Of a stretch of DNA of 64,000 bases, positions 63,622 through 64,000 are shown one piece after another; position 1 is the first letter of the stretch, and the number at the start of each line of letters is the position of its first letter. The stretch lies in NCBI RefSeq assembly GCF_943912385.1, contig NZ_CALTTY010000007.1, forward strand, positions 19,523 through 83,522. The letters are read 5' to 3'. The stretch is from an uncultured Anaerococcus sp. (GTDB lineage: Bacteria > Bacillota > Clostridia > Tissierellales > Peptoniphilaceae). A program made the translations under genes and the position numbers. A model generated the notes under the pieces. The model was not told where the DNA came from, made no database searches, and saw only the letters and a list, made by a program, of their open reading frames with translations.

Positions 63622-63693
63622 GGGCTTCACACTAAAGTATCAGACCTTCCAGCAATTCTATTATATAGAATTGGGATGGGTCTTCAGAGACGA
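63622..63693 (+). repeat. Structured repeat family 2, copy d
   Basis: GGGCTTCACACTAAAGTATC, AGACCTTCC, stem ATTCTAT with ATAGAAT, then TTGGGATGGGTCTTCAGAG. It lies in the gene-free stretch 63458-64000, at the border of the defence cassette. Confidence 0.8.
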
Positions 63694-63869
63694 GGAGATG
63701 GGTGAGATTATTATGTCAGCGGAGCAACTACCAAAACTTATACATTTTTTACCATAGAATTCCGGCGTTCATGAACTGACTCTTGTTTTATAGTATTGTC
63801 ACGTTTTTTAATTTTAATTTTATATTTGTAAGCATTATGATAAATTTTGAATTATATATATTAATGATA

Positions 63870-64000
63870 TGGTATAATGCTTATAGGTAAAAAGACGGTT
63901 ACTACATTGTTTATAAAGTTGTTTATTTAAAATATATACAAGTGGTTTTTAGTACCATAAATAGTGTAAGAGAGAAAGTAATTTCAATCTTGCACTATTT
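63870..64000 (+). promoter_or_regulatory. Extended -10 promoter and terminal hairpin, cut by window end
   Basis: TGGTATAAT (63870-63878) is an extended -10 element with no good -35. About 80 bp later AAATAGTGTAAG pairs with CTTGCACTATTT at the very end of the window (12 bp, one G-T). It could be a small RNA, a leader or an element end; the window stops too soon to tell. Confidence 0.4.

Noticed and set aside
63600..64000. CRISPR array start
   Set aside because: Only one copy of each candidate unit is visible and there is no regular repeat-spacer spacing. The repeated sequence belongs to repeat family 2.

Overview
This window reads as the chromosome of a low-GC, anaerobic, Gram-positive bacterium of the Bacillota. 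The Tissierellia/Peptoniphilaceae (Anaerococcus, Peptoniphilus or Finegoldia type) fit best. The support is an AT-rich sequence with strong AGGAGG-type ribosome binding sites, a ctsR-mcsA-mcsB-clpC operon, a gltX-cysS-rlmB-yacP cluster, an arginine/ornithine fermentation pair, and giant SpaA/Cna_B-repeat surface proteins with a sortase signal. The genus is inferred and was not tested. No tRNA, rRNA or CRISPR array was recognised.

Layout. Positions 1-9.7 kb are mostly housekeeping: the end of an ornithine-cyclodeaminase-like gene, arcC, an LDH/MDH-family dehydrogenase, a GntR/DUF5808 pair, a HAD-walJ-ttcA-uppP run, a radical SAM gene and an MgtC-like gene. Positions 9.8-13.3 kb form an accessory island. 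It holds two nonsense-disrupted acetyltransferase genes and a RelB/RelE-ParE toxin-antitoxin pair between inverted copies of a GC-rich element of about 340 bp. Positions 13.3-18.8 kb carry the CtsR stress regulon: a zinc metallopeptidase gene with its own CtsR box, then ctsR-mcsA-mcsB-clpC, where McsB looks like a catalytically dead kinase. Positions 18.9-28.4 kb hold ogt, a GCS2-type glutamate-cysteine ligase, radA, two FMN-binding lipoproteins (one a fumarate-reductase-like flavoprotein), a D,D-carboxypeptidase, manA and pncB. Positions 28.5-39 kb hold the gltX-cysS-rlmB-yacP cluster, followed by an RpoD-like sigma factor where sigH usually lies, an ABC exporter, a decayed nucleoside-hydrolase-like protein and an ArAE-type membrane protein.

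Positions 39-40.7 kb are almost pure structured repeats around a small GIY-YIG gene. Positions 42.3-58.5 kb encode secreted and surface proteins. One giant SpaA-repeat adhesin of about 4,550 codons is split by an amber codon (46504) and a -1 frameshift (near 56585) and ends in an IPQTG sortase signal. Positions 58.7-63.5 kb carry an AT-rich, Gabija-like defence cassette: a HEPN-like gene, an OLD-family nuclease and a UvrD-like helicase. The first two genes are each interrupted once.

The least-explained material is the set of intergenic repeat families. At least three of them, plus the hairpin inside the GC-rich element, show stems whose two arms change together between copies while loops stay constant. 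That suggests selection on structure, or mobility of structured DNA/RNA. All gene disruptions lie in surface, defence or island genes; the housekeeping genes look intact.
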